The position numbers were made by a program, and so were the translations under genes. The notes below the pieces were generated by a model. That model was not told the origin of the DNA, searched no databases, and was given only the letters and a program-made list of their open reading frames with translations. Below are positions 61,784 through 64,000 of a stretch of DNA of 64,000 bases, in pieces. Position 1 is the stretch's first letter, and each line of letters starts with the position of its first letter. Source of the DNA: Oscillospiraceae bacterium (GTDB lineage: Bacteria; Bacillota_A; Clostridia; Oscillospirales; Ruminococcaceae); contig JAFWUX010000099.1 of assembly GCA_017523995.1 (NCBI GenBank), positions 17,383-81,382 of the forward strand. Reading direction: 5' to 3'.

Positions 61784-61812
61784 TGACAAAACTTTCACAA
61801 TGTGCTATACTG
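61784..61812 (+). promoter_or_regulatory. Promoter of the ammonium transporter
   Basis: TTGACA (61784-61789), 17-bp spacer, GTGC-TATACT (61807-61812). Confidence 0.85.
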
Positions 61813-61831
61813 TCATCAGAACAGCAAAGGG

Positions 61832-61871
61832 GCTGCGGAGAACAAAGATCTCCGCAGCCTTTTTGTTTTTC
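61832..61871 (+). terminator. First leader terminator of the ammonium transporter
   Basis: GGCTGCGGAGA (61832-61842) / TCTCCGCAGCC (61850-61860), followed by TTTTTGTTTTT. It begins only about 13 nt after the expected transcription start. Confidence 0.85.
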
Positions 61872-61908
61872 CAAAGCGCTTTGAAAATCCAAATGAAACG
61901 CACAATGG

Positions 61909-61949
61909 GGTGCATGATGCTGATTTTTCCGGCACATGCGCCCTTTTTC
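61909..61949 (+). terminator. Second leader terminator of the ammonium transporter
   Basis: GGGTGCATG (61909-61917) / CATGCGCCC (61936-61944) with an inner TGCTG/CGGCA stem, then five T. Ends 24 bp before the start codon. Two terminators in series ahead of one gene imply antitermination control. Confidence 0.75.
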
Positions 61950-61973
61950 GTTTCTCACAAAGGAGAGATTTCT

Positions 61974-63716
61974 ATGGCAAACGATATCCTGCAGGCGGTG
62001 GACAGCGAGGTCTTTGCGATCTGGTTCCTCATCGGCGCCGCACTGGTATTCTTCATGCAGGCAGGCTTTGCGATGGTCGAAACAGGCTTTACCCGCGCAA
62101 AAAATGCTGCAAATATTATCATGAAAAACCTCATGGATTTCTGCATCGGCACCCCGATGTTCATTCTGATCGGCTTCGGGCTGTTCATGGGTGAGGACCT
62201 GCTGGGCTTCATCGGCAAGCCGGGCTTCGATGTGTTCACTGCTTACGAAAATTTCGACTGGTCGAACTTCGTGTTCAATCTGGTGTTCTGCGCAACCGCC
62301 GCGACAATCGTTTCCGGCGCGATGGCAGAGCGCTGCAAGTTCCTCTCGTACTGCATCTACTCCGGCGTCATCAGCGCGCTGGTCTATCCGGTTGAGGCGC
62401 ACTGGATCTGGGGCGGCGGCTGGCTCTCGCAGCTCGGCTTCCACGATTTTGCAGGCTCCTGCGCAATCCACATGGTCGGCGGCATTGCTGCTCTGATCGG
62501 CGCAAAAATCCTCGGCCCGCGCATCGGCAAGTTCACGAAAAATTCTGACGGCAAGGTTCAGCCGAATGCAATCCCCGGCCATAACCTGACGCTCGGCGCA
62601 CTCGGATGTTTCATCCTCTGGTTCGGCTGGTACGGCTTCAACGGTGCGGCATGTACAAGCACCGGACAGCTCGCCTCGGTGTTCGTCACTACAACGGTTG
62701 CACCGGCAATCGCAACCGTCACCTGCATGATCTTCACATGGGTGAAATACGGCAAGCCTGATGTCTCGATGTGCCTGAATGCTTCGCTCGCAGGTCTCGT
62801 CGGCATCACGGCGGGATGTGACGTCATGGATGTCGCCGGCGCTTCGGTTGTCGGCATCGTCTCCGGACTGCTCGTCTGCTTCGGCGTCTGGCTGCTCGAT
62901 TACGTGCTGCACATCGACGATCCGGTCGGTGCGGTCGCTGTCCACATGATGAACGGCATCTGGGGCACGATTGCGGTCGGTCTGTTCGCAACAACCTCTG
63001 TCCCCGGCAATGATACATTCAGCGGTCTGTTCTACGGCGGCGGATTTGATCTGCTCGGCAAGCAGCTGCTCGGATTTGTAACGGTCGCGGCATGGGCGGC
63101 GGTCATGATGACAATCGTTTTCCTCACAATCAAGCACACGATCGGTCTGCGCGCTTCGGAGCAGGAGGAAATCCTCGGCATGGATGCCGCAGAACACGGT
63201 CTGGTCAGTTCCTACGCAGATTTTGCGCCTGCTATGGGTGAGGCTGCTATGGCTGGTTATCCCGAGCACGGCGAGCTTGTGGAAAAGCCTGCATCTGCTG
63301 TTCCGGCTGACAGCGTGACAGCAACACCGGCACCGGATGCATCGCACCCGAAGATGACCAAGATCGCGGTGGTGTTCAATCAGGAGAAGCTGCACCACTT
63401 CATTCACGCGATGGAGCGCATCGGCATCACCGGCGTGACGGTCACAAATGTCATGGGCTGCGGCATCCAGAAATCCAATAGCTATTACCGCGGCGCGAAG
63501 ATGAGCGCTACGCTGCATCCGAAGATCAAGGCGGAGATTGTTGTCTGCAAGGTGCCGGTCGAGACAGTCATCAAGACAGCACGCGAGGTGCTGTATACCG
63601 GTCAGGTCGGCGACGGCAAAATCTTTACCTATCCGGTGGAACAGGTCGTCAAGGTGCGTACCGGCTCTGTGGACTATGATGCACTGCAGAGCGAGGAGCT
63701 GCCGGAAACCAACTAA
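61974..63716 (+). CDS. amtB: Ammonium transporter fused to a PII signalling domain
   Basis: 580 residues from ATG 61974 (AAGGAGAG upstream). Residues 1-395 are an Amt/Mep/Rh channel: GFAMVETGFTRAKNAANI and both pore histidines, H166 (CAIHMVGG) and H324 (AVHMMNG). An Ala/Pro linker (415-458) leads to a GlnB/PII domain (459-575) with SYYRGAK and VGDGKIF. The T-loop Tyr that is uridylylated in E. coli PII is missing (RGAKMSATLHPK). Thus the channel carries its own gate, probably controlled by 2-oxoglutarate and adenine nucleotides only. Confidence 0.95.
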   Translation: MANDILQAVDSEVFAIWFLIGAALVFFMQAGFAMVETGFTRAKNAANIIMKNLMDFCIGTPMFILIGFGLFMGEDLLGFIGKPGFDVFTAYENFDWSNFVFNLVFCATAATIVSGAMAERCKFLSYCIYSGVISALVYPVEAHWIWGGGWLSQLGFHDFAGSCAIHMVGGIAALIGAKILGPRIGKFTKNSDGKVQPNAIPGHNLTLGALGCFILWFGWYGFNGAACTSTGQLASVFVTTTVAPAIATVTCMIFTWVKYGKPDVSMCLNASLAGLVGITAGCDVMDVAGASVVGIVSGLLVCFGVWLLDYVLHIDDPVGAVAVHMMNGIWGTIAVGLFATTSVPGNDTFSGLFYGGGFDLLGKQLLGFVTVAAWAAVMMTIVFLTIKHTIGLRASEQEEILGMDAAEHGLVSSYADFAPAMGEAAMAGYPEHGELVEKPASAVPADSVTATPAPDASHPKMTKIAVVFNQEKLHHFIHAMERIGITGVTVTNVMGCGIQKSNSYYRGAKMSATLHPKIKAEIVVCKVPVETVIKTAREVLYTGQVGDGKIFTYPVEQVVKVRTGSVDYDALQSEELPETN

Positions 63717-63752
63717 GCCTTCTTCCTACATCTCATTTCCTTACAAAACGAC

Positions 63753-63780
63753 AAGGGCACGATCGGTTGATCGTGCCTTT
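63753..63780 (+). terminator. Terminator after the ammonium transporter
   Basis: GGCACGATC / GATCGTGCC with GGTT loop and flanking A/T runs. Confidence 0.75.
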
Positions 63781-63888
63781 GCCGTATATATATCCGCTCC
63801 CTGCACAACGCTGATGAAATCGGTATCTCCGATGGATCAAAAATTGGGCTCCGCCCCATCAATGCCAACAACTTAAGATGTTGCGTTT

Positions 63889-64000
63889 CCCAGTGAATTG
63901 CGCTGCAATTCACTTAGGGGCGCCCTCTATCGCAGGGCGCCCCTCTCCGAAAAACGATCCACCGGATCGTTTTATCGGATTCACCCCTGCGGAGCTCCTA
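63889..64000. repeat. Array of short palindromes, copy 2 (runs off the window)
   Basis: Inverted copy of 5188-5303: GTGAATTGC/GCAATTCAC, GGGGCGCCCT/AGGGCGCCCC with the CTATCGC loop, AACGATCC/GGATCGTT, and CACCCCTGCGGAGCTCC. About 94% identical by eye. The stretch 63781-63888 holds only a small GGGCTCCGCCCC hairpin and no gene. Confidence 0.8.

Overview
The window reads as a chromosomal segment of a moderately high-GC, low-GC-style Firmicute of the Ruminococcus / Oscillospiraceae type. Reasons: a secreted GH5_8 mannanase with a Thr-rich linker and a type I dockerin (cellulosome component), surface proteins ending in a KTGD motif plus a hydrophobic anchor, BceRSAB, HprK and RapZ, Mfd, RNase J, GdpP, and strong Shine-Dalgarno sites throughout. 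No tRNA, rRNA, CRISPR array or prophage was seen.

Layout. 0-5.1 kb: tryptophan operon trpGD(fused, 5' end off the window)-trpC-trpF-trpB-trpA. 5.1-8 kb: palindromic repeat block and two poorly characterised genes. 8-9.3 kb: DAHP synthase with its own promoter and a long leader. 9.36-13.1 kb: ECF transporter operon (EcfT, a fused double ATPase, a cysteine hydrolase, an S component). 13.1-14.9 kb (minus): a lipoprotein and a KTGD-anchored surface protein. 15-22.5 kb (minus): PHP phosphatase, papain-like lipoprotein protease, pth, an LRR lipoprotein and mfd split by an apparent one-base frameshift. 22.7-28.8 kb: six tandem paralogues of a two-TM, PH-like membrane protein sharing a conserved C-terminal tail; I know of no description of this cluster and consider it the best candidate for an undescribed system. 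29.2-33.4 kb: a cobalamin-riboswitch operon encoding a small DNA-binding-like protein, a DUF4430 surface protein, a transcobalamin-like barrel + DUF4430 protein and an ADP-ribosyltransferase-like protein. 33.5-39.5 kb: tandemly duplicated promoter, then hprK, PHP hydrolase, murB, glycosyltransferase, YcxB-like protein, rapZ, birA. 39.5-44.1 kb: BceRS two-component system and BceAB transporter. 44.2-46.8 kb: an AT-rich orphan gene, a 244-bp terminal-inverted-repeat element and a PepSY membrane protein. 46.8-48 and 57.2-58.4 kb: two inverted copies of a non-coding repeat element bracketing the minus-strand housekeeping operon rnj-gdpP-rplI-dnaB-tilS-ftsH. 58.3-60.3 kb: mannanase. 60.4-63.7 kb: nitrogen-related region with short promoter-terminator leaders, a chimeric remnant joining pieces of a receiver-like gene, gdhA and pntB, and an Amt-PII fusion.

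How the parts fit: the ECF transporter (9.4-13 kb) and the cobalamin operon (29.2-33.4 kb) could form one corrinoid capture and uptake route. The ammonium transporter and the GDH/transhydrogenase remnants belong to nitrogen assimilation. Non-coding DNA is dominated by modular palindromes and MITE-like repeats, many of them next to promoters or gene ends. Calls rest on reading motifs by eye; no database search was possible.
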